Positions 16,044-24,456 of a stretch of DNA of 64,000 bases are shown one piece after another. Location: contig NZ_JADEKP010000003.1 in NCBI RefSeq assembly GCF_015234215.1, positions 62,001-126,000 of the forward strand, written 5' to 3'. The notes beneath the pieces are model-generated. The model had not been told where the DNA came from, searched no databases, and saw only the letters and a program-made list of their open reading frames with translations. Origin of the DNA: Clostridium chrysemydis. Its GTDB lineage: Bacteria > Bacillota > Clostridia > Clostridiales > Clostridiaceae. Each line of letters begins with the position of its first letter. Position 1 is the stretch's first letter. The position numbers and the translations under genes are program-made.

Positions 16044-17091
16044 ACTAAAACCAGAAGTATATTTAGAACTTGGAGACGAAAAATCAGTTGTCTACAACCT
16101 AATTGATACTAATTTTATACACCTAGATAAAGAAAATACAGAAAAGTTGTTAATGGCAGAGAATAACTTAGAAATTCAAAAATCTAAATTGTTTGATAAT
16201 TTGGAAAAAATTGGCTGGGGTGATTATCATGATAAAAAGGTTTTTCATGATAAGTTAAGAAAATATAATATTTTTAATTTGAATAAATTTTGGAAAGAGG
16301 CACCAAATGTAACGCTAGCAACATTACAAATAACAAATGCTTGCGAAAATAATTGTAATCTTTGTAATGAAATATTTTGCCCTTTATGCGTTAAAAGCGA
16401 AGATAAAACTAACTGTTTAACATTAGAGCAATGTAAAAATATTATAAATAAAATAAGTTTTTATGGAGTTAAATCAATAATTTTAACAGGCGGGGATTTA
16501 AGGAAGGTTACTTTTATCAACGAATTAATTGAATTCATCACATTTAAAAATATAAATATAGAAACATGTATAGTCGGAGGAGAATCAATTAATATAAAAG
16601 ATAGTTTAATAAGGCTAAACATATTTATATCTAATAAACATGAATTAGATAAAACAATTAAGAATTATAGGATGTTTAAAAATGTAAGAATATTTGCATC
16701 TAATAAATCATTACTTTCTGGAGTTAAAGATCTAAATCCTAACTGGATGATCCAAAAAGTAGATAGCGACAAAAATAGTTTTTCAACTAAAAATCTTATT
16801 CCTGTTAATCTAGATAGGTATTTTGATAAAAGAATGAGTGATATATGTTTAAATAATAAGATTACAATAGATGCTAATGGTAATGTTATACCTTGTATGG
16901 GTAATTATAAGAAGAAGTTATACAATGTATTTGAAAATAAAATGCATGATATTATAAAGGGCATTGAAAAAGATTATTGGAATATTAACATATTAAACAA
17001 AGAAGAATATCCGAAATGTAGTTCTTGTGAATTTAAATATGCATGTAATAAATGTAGATTTTCGAATCAAGAAGAAAATTGTCTTGTTTAG
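16027..17091 (+). CDS. Second radical SAM peptide-maturation enzyme
   Basis: A 354-residue radical SAM protein. An unusual N-terminal domain of about 100 residues (EVYLELGDEKSVVYNLIDT..., reminiscent of PqqD-like recognition folds) precedes CX3CX2C: C106, C110, C113 (CENNCNLC), with further Cys in the next turn (FCPLC). GGD (ILTGGDLRK) follows. The C-terminal part has a short SPASM-like set: ICLNNKITIDANGNVIPCMGN and CSSCEFKYACNKC. It is about 120 residues shorter than its neighbour and clearly divergent, so not a simple duplicate. Thuricin CD also uses two radical SAM enzymes but has two precursors; here one precursor is seen. Whether it crosslinks, epimerises or assists is unknown. Confidence 0.85.
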   Translation: MKMYFRLKPEVYLELGDEKSVVYNLIDTNFIHLDKENTEKLLMAENNLEIQKSKLFDNLEKIGWGDYHDKKVFHDKLRKYNIFNLNKFWKEAPNVTLATLQITNACENNCNLCNEIFCPLCVKSEDKTNCLTLEQCKNIINKISFYGVKSIILTGGDLRKVTFINELIEFITFKNINIETCIVGGESINIKDSLIRLNIFISNKHELDKTIKNYRMFKNVRIFASNKSLLSGVKDLNPNWMIQKVDSDKNSFSTKNLIPVNLDRYFDKRMSDICLNNKITIDANGNVIPCMGNYKKKLYNVFENKMHDIIKGIEKDYWNINILNKEEYPKCSSCEFKYACNKCRFSNQEENCLV

Positions 17092-17100
17092 GAGGAAGGA

Positions 17101-18009
17101 ATGAATATTTTAATTGAGGGAGTATGTAAGTCTTTTGATAACATAAATGTATTAAATAATATCAATTTAAAAATAGATGAAGGGGAAGTATTTGCCTTAG
17201 TGGGGCCTAATGGTTCGGGAAAGACTACTTTAATCAGAATATTATTAAACATATATAATAAGGATAGTGGGAAAGTATTTATTGATGATATAGATATAGG
17301 TGATAAAAAGAATGAATATATAAAAACAAAGATTGGCTTTTTACTTGATAATATAGGGTTATTTAAAGATTTAACAGCTATAGAAAATCTAGAATTTTTT
17401 CATAGAATTTATAATAAAAATTATAATCCAGAGAAAAGAAAAAAGGAGTTGGAAAAACTTATAGATTTAGTTTCGTTGAGTGAAAATAAGAATAAAAAAA
17501 TCAATTTCTTTTCTAGAGGAATGAAACAAAGACTTTGCATAGCAAGAGCTTTAGTCAATAATCCAGAACTTATAATATTAGATGAACCACTTAGAGGATT
17601 AGATTTAGAAGGGAAATTTGCAGTAAGAGAGATAATAGAAAAATTATCGAAAGAAAACCGTACTATTTTTATTAATTCTCATAATCTAGATGAAGTAGAA
17701 AGGATAGCATCAAAAATAGCTTTTATTAAAGATGGATCTATATTAGAATTTGGAAGCACACAAAAAATAATAGAAAAATACTCAAAAAATAGATATAAAT
17801 TAAAGTTAACTGCTCCTGAAAAATATGAAGAGATGACTAAGTATAAGAATGATATATCTGTATTAAAAAATGGTGATTTAATAGAAATAGAAATTAATAA
17901 TAAAGAGTTAGACTTATATGAAATAATTGATAAAGAAGATATTGTATATTGTGATAAAATTAAGTCAAGTTTAGAGGATATTTATAAGGAAGTAATGAGC
18001 AATGTTTGA
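17101..18009 (+). CDS. ABC transporter ATP-binding protein of the RiPP exporter
   Basis: A 302-residue ATPase. Walker A GPNGSGKT at 35-42, signature region FFSRGMKQRL (variant of LSGGQ), Walker B LIILDEPLRGLD, and the His loop NSHNLDE are visible. The last 80 residues form an accessory domain as in CcmA/BcrA-type multidrug and bacteriocin ATPases. AGGAGGAAGGA directly precedes the ATG. It overlaps the first permease gene by 8 nt, so ATPase and two permeases form one exporter or immunity pump. In sactipeptide clusters such pumps serve both export and self-protection. Confidence 0.9.
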   Translation: MNILIEGVCKSFDNINVLNNINLKIDEGEVFALVGPNGSGKTTLIRILLNIYNKDSGKVFIDDIDIGDKKNEYIKTKIGFLLDNIGLFKDLTAIENLEFFHRIYNKNYNPEKRKKELEKLIDLVSLSENKNKKINFFSRGMKQRLCIARALVNNPELIILDEPLRGLDLEGKFAVREIIEKLSKENRTIFINSHNLDEVERIASKIAFIKDGSILEFGSTQKIIEKYSKNRYKLKLTAPEKYEEMTKYKNDISVLKNGDLIEIEINNKELDLYEIIDKEDIVYCDKIKSSLEDIYKEVMSNV

Positions 18010-18637
18010 TTTTGAATGTGCATTTATTTGGAGGGAGTTCTTAAATAAAAGGAAAAATATAAAATCAATATTATTAAATAGTTTAATAATATTGATTTTT
18101 ATATATATCAACAAAGATATATTTGTTGATAAGTATATAGTTATATGCAATATATTATTTTTTTCTTCGATTTTATATATAGTGGATTCTATTTTGAATA
18201 AAGAAGATATTAGAAATTTAGAAATCATATTTGCTTTACCAATTTCAATAAATAAATATATTAAAAGTAAAAGTATATATATTTTAATAAAATCAAGTAT
18301 AACTGCTTCTTTGATATTAATTGTAGAGGAGTTTTTTATTAATATAAATATATTACAAGAAGATAAATATATTTTTGGTGTTTTACTAATCATTATATTT
18401 TGTATAACTTTGATAAATTTATTAAGTAGTATTGCTATCAGGTTCTTAAATAAGTACTTAATTTTTGTAATAGAAATAATATATTTTTTCATTTTGAATA
18501 TTACTTATGTAATTGATAGTACTATGAAGATGCAAATTTTGATATTAATTATAATGTCTGCAGTTAATATAAGTATAAATATATACTTATATAAGAATTT
18601 TAATAATGAAATTTTGTTTAAAAGGAGTTTGAAATAA
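18002..18637 (+). CDS. ABC-2-type permease 1 of the RiPP exporter
   Basis: A 211-residue protein with about six hydrophobic helices and few charges. The start region FECAFIWREFLNKRKNIKSI resembles the amphipathic interface helix of ABC-2 permeases that contacts the ATPase. The ATG overlaps the end of the ATPase gene by 8 nt, and the stop overlaps the next permease start by 1 nt. No homologue is recognised by name. Very Ile/Asn/Lys-rich coding, even for this genome. Confidence 0.75.
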   Translation: MFDFECAFIWREFLNKRKNIKSILLNSLIILIFIYINKDIFVDKYIVICNILFFSSILYIVDSILNKEDIRNLEIIFALPISINKYIKSKSIYILIKSSITASLILIVEEFFININILQEDKYIFGVLLIIIFCITLINLLSSIAIRFLNKYLIFVIEIIYFFILNITYVIDSTMKMQILILIIMSAVNISINIYLYKNFNNEILFKRSLK

Positions 18638-19308
18638 TGAATGCTATTTTATGGAAAAAAATTAAAGCTATGAAAAATCAAAAAATAAAATTGGTTATTA
18701 GTATATTATTACCAATACTATTACAGTTTATATATTATGTGAAAGGAATAGATATTAACTTGATAGTTGGATTTATGCCGTATATTTCTGTTTCAATAGG
18801 AGCAATATTACTTTTTAATATAGAAGATTTACTTTATTCAGAAGTGATTTTAGGAACTCCACTCACATTAAAAAGGATATGGACAATAAATGCAACAATA
18901 ATTGTAACGATATCAGTAGTTTATTGTGAACTAATACTGGTAGGCTTATTAATATTAACATCAAGTTTCAGTATAATAACATTTAAGGCGATTATAATGA
19001 ATCTTATCTCAATTTTATTATCACTAGGGTTGATATTAATGTCGACTATACATTGGAAGAATTATAGTAAGGGTAATCAATATTTAGCTTCTGTTTTTGC
19101 TTTAATTAATTTTGTAAGCCCGTTTGCATTTTTATTCTATGCAAACTACTTAATAAATATAAATTTAATAGGTTACTTTATAATATCTATTTTACTAATT
19201 ATTCTTGGTACTTTATATTTTAAGGCAGGGAACGCAGAAGAATTGATTATAAACGCAGAAGAATTTATTACTTCTTATGATAATCAAAACACTGTAATTA
19301 GTGAATAG
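18637..19308 (+). CDS. ABC-2-type permease 2 of the RiPP exporter
   Basis: A 223-residue, six-helix membrane protein beginning with a basic amphipathic segment (NAILWKKIKAMKNQKIKLV) typical of ABC-2 permeases. It probably forms a heterodimer with the preceding permease on the shared ATPase. AAAAGGAG lies about 7 nt before the ATG. The end overlaps the S41 protease gene by 8 nt. Confidence 0.75.
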   Translation: MNAILWKKIKAMKNQKIKLVISILLPILLQFIYYVKGIDINLIVGFMPYISVSIGAILLFNIEDLLYSEVILGTPLTLKRIWTINATIIVTISVVYCELILVGLLILTSSFSIITFKAIIMNLISILLSLGLILMSTIHWKNYSKGNQYLASVFALINFVSPFAFLFYANYLININLIGYFIISILLIILGTLYFKAGNAEELIINAEEFITSYDNQNTVISE

Positions 19309-20116
19309 TATGTTTAGTAGGAAAATTAGAAATATAAAAGAAATAATAGGATTAATAGAAGATGAGGCTTTATTTTTTAATAGAGACTATTATGGATATG
19401 TTGAAGATAGAGATAATCTTATAAAAAATGCAAATTATGATAATTTAAAAAATTTCATTACAAAATTTTGTTATGATAAACATTCAACAATTATTAAAAA
19501 AACTAACTATATGAAGATATATAATATAAACAATAAAAGGGAATATTTGTATTATGATGTAAAATATAGTAACATATTATATATTTACTTCACTGAGTTC
19601 AACAACGAGATAGTTAATAAAATACGTCAAAAATTAAAAGAAACAAAATATACTAAATTAATATTAGATCTTAGAAATAATTGTGGGGGAAGTGTTGAAG
19701 CTTGTTCTAATTTATTAAGATTTTTTATAAATAAAAATGAGCTTTTTAAATTAAGATATAAAAATAAATATGTAATTTATAATGGGGGTTATGAAGCACA
19801 AGTTTTTGATGATATTTTTATATTTATTGGTGAAAATACAATAAGTAGTGCAGAAATATTTGCATATTCAATGAAAGAGAACCTGAAAGATAAGGTATTG
19901 CTAATTGGGAACAAAACAGCAGGAAAAGGAATCGGTCAAAGCATAATTAAATACAGAAAAGAAAAAATGATATTATATATGACAACTTTTGAATGGTACG
20001 TAAATGGAAAGAATATTAAAGAAATTAATAAATCTAGAGAGGAAAGTGAATCGCTAAAATCTATAGATGATTATTATAAATATGTTCAATGTTATTTAGG
20101 AGGAGAAGTACTATAA
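19301..20116 (+). CDS. S41-family (C-terminal processing type) peptidase
   Basis: About 271 residues with an S41 protease core. The family strand LILDLRNNCGGSVEA is present, catalytic Ser is S183 in ISSAEIFAYSM and the catalytic Lys is K205 in IGNKTAGKG. There is no signal peptide or PDZ domain, so it probably acts in the cytoplasm. The thuricin CD and thurincin H clusters carry comparable CtpA-like genes (trnP/thnP), thought to remove the leader, so this is the likely leader peptidase. The start is GTG 19301 or ATG 19310; both overlap or abut the permease gene. Confidence 0.85.
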   Translation: MNSMFSRKIRNIKEIIGLIEDEALFFNRDYYGYVEDRDNLIKNANYDNLKNFITKFCYDKHSTIIKKTNYMKIYNINNKREYLYYDVKYSNILYIYFTEFNNEIVNKIRQKLKETKYTKLILDLRNNCGGSVEACSNLLRFFINKNELFKLRYKNKYVIYNGGYEAQVFDDIFIFIGENTISSAEIFAYSMKENLKDKVLLIGNKTAGKGIGQSIIKYRKEKMILYMTTFEWYVNGKNIKEINKSREESESLKSIDDYYKYVQCYLGGEVL

Positions 20117-20289
20117 AAAAATTTGTAGAAGTTATAATAAAAGTAATAGTAGTAGTATGTTTGCTTGATGTATTTATATTTAATTTTTTTTCAGAGGTTT
20201 CTGAAAAAATTTTGATATTAATATCAATTGCTTATTTTGCAAAATTATTTAAAAATATAATTTTAAATAATAGAAGCAGCTTTAAATAG
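20089..20289 (+). CDS. Small two-helix membrane protein, immunity candidate
   Basis: A 66-codon frame from ATG 20089, or 59 codons if initiated at ATA 20113. The ATG lacks a ribosome binding site and overlaps the protease by 28 nt, while a strong AGGAGGAG (about 20097-20104) sits 9 nt before the ATA codon. Either way the product is a basic N-terminus and two hydrophobic helices (IIKVIVVVCLLDVFIF and ILILISIAYFA). Size, topology and place between protease and regulator genes suit a self-immunity or signal-related protein; there is no sequence proof. Confidence 0.5.
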   Translation: MLFRRRSTIKKFVEVIIKVIVVVCLLDVFIFNFFSEVSEKILILISIAYFAKLFKNIILNNRSSFK

Positions 20290-20301
20290 AGTTGCTTCTA
20301 T
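20270..20301 (+). terminator. Possible weak terminator/attenuator before the agr-type genes
   Basis: A 9-bp stem ATAGAAGCA / TGCTTCTAT with a 14-nt loop overlapping the end of the small membrane protein gene. No T run follows, so partial read-through into the regulator genes is likely. Confidence 0.4.
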
Positions 20302-20326
20302 ATAAGATTTATTAGATGGAGGAGAT

Positions 20327-21049
20327 ATGGATATTATAATTTGTGAGGATGACCATATTCAAAGAATCAAACTTGAGAAAATTATAGATAGAATAATTGT
20401 ATCAAAGGACTTAGATATGAGAGTAAAGTTAAGCACAGATGATCCTGAATGTGTTCTGAAGGAACTTAATAAAAAAAATAATTGTTTATACTTATTAGAC
20501 GTTGATTTAAATTCTCGAATTAATGGAATTGAATTAGCAGAAAAGATTAGAAAATATGATAAAGAGTGCTCAATTATTTTTATTACAACGCATTCAGAAA
20601 TGGCACCATTGACTTTTGAATATAAATTAGAAGCTTTAGATTACATAATAAAGGATAATTACGGTGATATAGCTAATAAAATCGAATCTTGTTTGAAATA
20701 TGCAAATGAAAAAATTCTAACAAAAGATGAATCAAGTGGAATATTTAAAGTTGATAGTAGAACTAGCGGCTTAAACATTAAACTAAATGAAATACTATAT
20801 TTTGAGACATCTAATAGTATTCATAAGGTGATAATACACCTAGATAATAGAAATATTGAATTTTATGGTAAAATGAAAGAAATTGATGAAAAACTTAGAA
20901 ATTCTAATTTTTGTAGATGTCATACCTCTTTTATTGTAAATAAGGATAAAATTAAGGAAATTAATAAAAAGAAGCGAGTGCTAAGTATTATAAATGGAGA
21001 TGAATGTTTGATATCGTACAGGGGACTGAAAAAATTATTAAATAAATAA
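20327..21049 (+). CDS. AgrA-like LytTR response regulator
   Basis: A 240-residue regulator. The N-terminal receiver domain has the acidic pocket E7-D8-D9 and phosphoacceptor D58 (YLLDVDLNS); the C-terminal LytTR DNA-binding domain starts near residue 140 (FKVDSRTSGLNIKLNEILYF) and ends with HTSFIVNKDKIKEI. LytTR regulators bind 9-bp repeats such as ACAGTTAAG. It is the first gene of an agr module with order A-B-D-C rather than the staphylococcal B-D-C-A. GGAGGAGAT precedes the ATG. The expected targets are its own module and the RiPP promoter near 14.3 kb. Confidence 0.88.
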   Translation: MDIIICEDDHIQRIKLEKIIDRIIVSKDLDMRVKLSTDDPECVLKELNKKNNCLYLLDVDLNSRINGIELAEKIRKYDKECSIIFITTHSEMAPLTFEYKLEALDYIIKDNYGDIANKIESCLKYANEKILTKDESSGIFKVDSRTSGLNIKLNEILYFETSNSIHKVIIHLDNRNIEFYGKMKEIDEKLRNSNFCRCHTSFIVNKDKIKEINKKKRVLSIINGDECLISYRGLKKLLNK

Positions 21050-21070
21050 TGTTTAAGTGGTGATGGATAA

Positions 21071-21658
21071 ATGATTTCTTTAAATTCAAAAGAAATATCA
21101 TATAAGATTTATGAAGTTTTGATAAGTAATACAGATAATACAGATAAATATTCTAAAGATAAAATTTTAATTGGAATTCAGGTAATGGTTATAAATATAA
21201 GCAAATTAATTCAATTATTAATAATATCTATATTGTTCGGTACATTGAAAGAAACACTTTGTGTATTTTTTTCTTTCGCATTAGTTAGAAAAAGTGCTGG
21301 TGGAATTCATGCCAAGACAAGTTTAAAATGTTCTATTTACACTATTTTTTTAATGCAGATTGTAGTAATGATATCTAAGGTTATAATTTTAGAAAAAATA
21401 ACTTATTTTACGATTTATATTATTATAAATTACTTTGTTTTTAAATATGCACCTAGGGATACAAATATAAATCCTATAAATACCGGTTTAGAAAGGAGGA
21501 AATTGAAAATAGCAACATTAAGGAATGTTAATTTAATATTTGTATGTATTGCAATACTGGATATAAATATATATAAAACATTTATAGTAGGAGGGGTTTG
21601 TTTAGCTGTTTTATCAATAATCCCAATATGTGAAAAAATTAATTTGAAAATTTTGTAA
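21071..21658 (+). CDS. agrB: AgrB-type membrane peptidase (AgrD processing)
   Basis: A 195-residue polytopic membrane cysteine endopeptidase. The AgrB signature is clear: KSAGGIHAKTSLKC, with catalytic H80 and C87 seven residues apart as in staphylococcal AgrB (H77/C84). About five or six membrane helices. It would cut the AgrD tail and cyclise the signal peptide. GTGGTGATGG lies before the ATG and the AgrD gene follows after 54 nt. Confidence 0.92.
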   Translation: MISLNSKEISYKIYEVLISNTDNTDKYSKDKILIGIQVMVINISKLIQLLIISILFGTLKETLCVFFSFALVRKSAGGIHAKTSLKCSIYTIFLMQIVVMISKVIILEKITYFTIYIIINYFVFKYAPRDTNINPINTGLERRKLKIATLRNVNLIFVCIAILDINIYKTFIVGGVCLAVLSIIPICEKINLKIL

Positions 21659-21712
21659 AATATGATAAAATATAATAGAATAAAATAATAATAAATTATA
21701 AGGGGGATAATT

Positions 21713-21850
21713 ATGAAGAACTTATTAGTAAAAAGAATTTCTAATAAAATTTTAGAGATAGCTGAAAATAAATCAAATATAACAGGAACTGCATACTCGC
21801 CATTTTGGTTTGGATATGAAATCGAATTAAATAAGAAAGAAAAAAAATAA
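21713..21850 (+). CDS. agrD: AgrD-like autoinducer precursor, serine type
   Basis: A 45-residue peptide placed between agrB and agrC, with AAGGGGG 8 nt before its ATG. It has the AgrD layout: amphipathic N-terminal helix (MKNLLVKRISNKILEIAENK), a signal segment, and a charged tail (GYEIELNKKEKK). There is no cysteine at all. The ring residue is most likely S29, giving a five-residue lactone S29-P30-F31-W32-F33 with an N-terminal tail of a few residues (...GTAY). Serine lactones are known in enterococcal GBAP and some staphylococci; most clostridial AgrD carry Cys. Mature ends are inferred. Confidence 0.85.
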   Translation: MKNLLVKRISNKILEIAENKSNITGTAYSPFWFGYEIELNKKEKK

Positions 21851-21851
21851 T

Positions 21852-23141
21852 TTGGGGTTAACTGAAATAACTCTTTCAGGCTTTTTTTCAACTATATATA
21901 TATATATATCAATATACTTTACCAAGGCATTTACCTTCAAAACTAAGCAAATTTCAATATTTTTCTGTATAACATTTTTTTTGAGTGCTATAGGATATAT
22001 ATTAAATCCTTTTTTAGGCGTGTTAATTATTTTCTTTACATCATTTCTATTTGTGAAAAAAAATGTAAATATGTACAAGAAAAGCTTTTTTATTTGCTTG
22101 ATAAGCATAGCAATACAAATAATAGCATCTTATATAACTACAAGTTTATTTGATTATTTAGAAATTACAGATTCTTTATTTTCCAATTATATAGGAATAG
22201 TTTTATCGTATATAATACTAGGAACTATTGTGATTTTCATTAGTATTCTAGTATTTAGAGGTTTTGAATTAAGTGAAATTAATTATGAAAAAAACAATAT
22301 TTATAGTAATATAATTATAGTAATATTTTCAATATTCTGCTGTTTAGTAATTTATAATTTATATTTTACTAAAGACATCGATGAGATATTAAAAAGATAT
22401 CCTGTAATGATAATTACTTTTGCTAGTATAGTATTTTTAATATTAATTGTGTGTGTAAAAGCTACATATAGTAATAAAATTTTGGATGAGAGAGATGGAG
22501 AGTTAGAAAACTTAAAAAGATATATATATGATGTTGAATTAGCATACACTGAATTTAGAAAATTCAAGCATGATCACTTAAACATAATTTCATCCATTGG
22601 AGGATATATAGATGAAAAAGACCTTACTGGATTGGAAAATTATTTTAATACGTCAATTTTAAAAGCAAGCAAAGTTCTAGAAGTGAATAGTTTAAAGTTG
22701 GCAACTATAAATAATATAGAAAATACTGAAATTAAAGGTATTATAAATATAAAGTTATTGCAAGCATTAGAAAGAGGTATAGATGTAAATCTAGAGGTTG
22801 TTGAAAAAATAAATAATATAAATATGCAGACTTTAGAACTTTGTAGAATAATTGGTATACTTTTGGATAATGCGATAGAAGCTGCTGAGTTAAGTAATGA
22901 CAAAATAATAAATGTTGCTTTAGTTAGTAATAACAATGTCAAAGTTATTATTGTAAAAAATTCATATAATGGAGAAAAACCGAATATAAATCTGATTTTT
23001 AAAGAAGGATACTCTACTAAAAATAACAACAGTGGATTAGGATTAAAAATTTTAAAGGATATAGCAAATAAACAAAGAAATATAATTTTAGATACTAGAA
23101 TAGATGAAAATTATTTTACACAAATAATAAATATATATTAA
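21852..23141 (+). CDS. agrC: AgrC-type sensor histidine kinase
   Basis: A 429-residue receptor kinase. The first 205 residues contain six or more membrane helices, which sense the signal peptide. The kinase part has the HPK10-type H box KHDHLN with phosphoacceptor H240, an N box ILLDNAIEAAE, and a G box SGLGLKIL. The only start before codon 74 is TTG 21852, one nt after the agrD stop and without a clear ribosome binding site, so translation is presumably coupled to agrD. Codons 14-20 contain a (TA)8 repeat (21893-21909). A strong terminator closes the cluster. Confidence 0.88.
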   Translation: MGLTEITLSGFFSTIYIYISIYFTKAFTFKTKQISIFFCITFFLSAIGYILNPFLGVLIIFFTSFLFVKKNVNMYKKSFFICLISIAIQIIASYITTSLFDYLEITDSLFSNYIGIVLSYIILGTIVIFISILVFRGFELSEINYEKNNIYSNIIIVIFSIFCCLVIYNLYFTKDIDEILKRYPVMIITFASIVFLILIVCVKATYSNKILDERDGELENLKRYIYDVELAYTEFRKFKHDHLNIISSIGGYIDEKDLTGLENYFNTSILKASKVLEVNSLKLATINNIENTEIKGIINIKLLQALERGIDVNLEVVEKINNINMQTLELCRIIGILLDNAIEAAELSNDKIINVALVSNNNVKVIIVKNSYNGEKPNINLIFKEGYSTKNNNSGLGLKILKDIANKQRNIILDTRIDENYFTQIINIY

Positions 23142-23170
23142 AAAGACGCTAGAAATTTCTAGCGTCTTTT
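23141..23170. terminator. Bidirectional rho-independent terminator ending the RiPP/agr cluster
   Basis: A perfect 15-bp palindromic arm AAAAGACGCTAGAAA / TTTCTAGCGTCTTTT, with T tails in both directions, between agrC (plus) and the lipoprotein gene (minus). Confidence 0.9.
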
Positions 23171-23721
23171 TAATAAACCCAATTTACTGAGGATTTTATT
23201 ACAACCCATTTTTCTTTAACCTTTATAGCTTCAAAGGTAAAACCTATTGCCCCGAGATTAGAACGCCTCTTTCTTCCTCTAAAGGAAACAGAATTTTTAG
23301 AGTATTCCTTATAGCTTGAAACATCATAAACTATGCCATTTACAAATTCACCGTTCTTTACGTATCCAGCTTCTTCAAGTTCGTCCATATTCATATCAAG
23401 TGGAGTAACATTATACTTTTTACTAATATAGTTAAAAAGTTCAGCAGTGTCATCTTTTGAAAAATCCATAAATGTGTCAGTATCTACACTTACATACTGT
23501 AGATTTTTATTTAGGTCTTTATCAAGGTCCCAAGCTGCATCTATAGCTAGTGCGGCAAGATAAGCATTACTGCTTTTAAACTTGTATTCATCAGTTTCAA
23601 GAGTCTCATTAGAGCTTTTATCGTTATTACTAGCTGGAGAGACTAAAGAGCAACTGACTAAAAATAATACTCCAAATACCATAGAGATTGTAGTTAGAAT
23701 TTTCTTCAAATCCCGATACAC
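23170..23721 (-). CDS. Lipoprotein of unknown function
   Basis: A 183-residue secreted lipoprotein: basic N-terminus, hydrophobic segment and lipobox LVSC around residues 21-24, followed by a Ser/Asn-rich linker. The folded part (about 45-183) is mixed alpha/beta with a conserved-looking C-terminus (GFTFEAIKVKEKWVVIKSSVNWVY). I recognise no family. It has its own promoter region and ends at the terminator shared with agrC, so it is not part of the RiPP cluster. Confidence 0.75.
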   Translation of the reverse strand: MYRDLKKILTTISMVFGVLFLVSCSLVSPASNNDKSSNETLETDEYKFKSSNAYLAALAIDAAWDLDKDLNKNLQYVSVDTDTFMDFSKDDTAELFNYISKKYNVTPLDMNMDELEEAGYVKNGEFVNGIVYDVSSYKEYSKNSVSFRGRKRRSNLGAIGFTFEAIKVKEKWVVIKSSVNWVY

Positions 23722-23780
23722 CTCCTTATTATTTAAGTGTATACTCCTTTTTATCTTAAGAAATTACAAAATAAAGACAA

Positions 23781-24212
23781 TTAGTTCATTAATATAACCA
23801 TATTTGCAATTTGGTGCATAGGGTCATCATTTAAAATATCATTTGCAATTTTTAAAGCTAATTTAGATTCTAAAAGTTTCTTTTCTATAGTAGTAAAAAA
23901 TAACATCCACTCTTTATATTTGAAATCTTCAGATAGAGTATAAGCTCTATACGCATATTTATATGATAACTCCTCGTATAAAAAAGGGGTATAAATTAAA
24001 AACAAATAATAACTCATTAAATAGTAACTATAAGAAATTTTTTCTGTATCTTTAGAATTTTCTGCTTCTATAATTCTATCTAATAAATAAAAGTAAAATT
24101 TATCCTTTGTAATTTTATCTTTTTCTTTAAGTTTTATTAAAAGTTCTTCATCTATATCTAAGATGTTTATGTTTATTAAATCAATCTCTAAATCGCTAAT
24201 TAAATTGTTCAT
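23781..24212 (-). CDS. Helical protein of unknown function
   Basis: A 143-residue protein predicted to be almost all helix, acidic at the N-terminus, with Tyr-rich repeats (KISYSYYLMSYYLFLIYTPF and YKYAYRAYTLSEDF) that could be TPR-like. No signal peptide and no true membrane helix. AAGGTGGTG precedes the ATG. No function can be assigned; it is separated from the lipoprotein gene by about 60 nt on the same strand. Confidence 0.55.
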   Translation of the reverse strand: MNNLISDLEIDLININILDIDEELLIKLKEKDKITKDKFYFYLLDRIIEAENSKDTEKISYSYYLMSYYLFLIYTPFLYEELSYKYAYRAYTLSEDFKYKEWMLFFTTIEKKLLESKLALKIANDILNDDPMHQIANMVILMN

Positions 24213-24456
24213 TTAGCAAACACCACCTTCGTTTATAGAATAATGTATAAGTTCAAAAAGGTCTACATAAAATCAAAAAATAACTAATTATTTAGATAAA
24301 ATGGTATTAAATTGATGTTTAATTTAAATAAAATGAGAAATATTGATTAATTTCCATAAATATGCCTTAAATATTGACAGATTAATGGAATTAAGGATAA
24401 ATTTACGATAATTTATGAACAATTCAGAAAAAACCTCATAATAACCTATAAATTGA

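Noticed and set aside
21430-23029. Minus-strand ORFs opposite agrB and agrC (up to 153 codons)
   Set aside because: They are AT-rich antisense shadows without ribosome binding sites, and the plus-strand genes have clear catalytic motifs.
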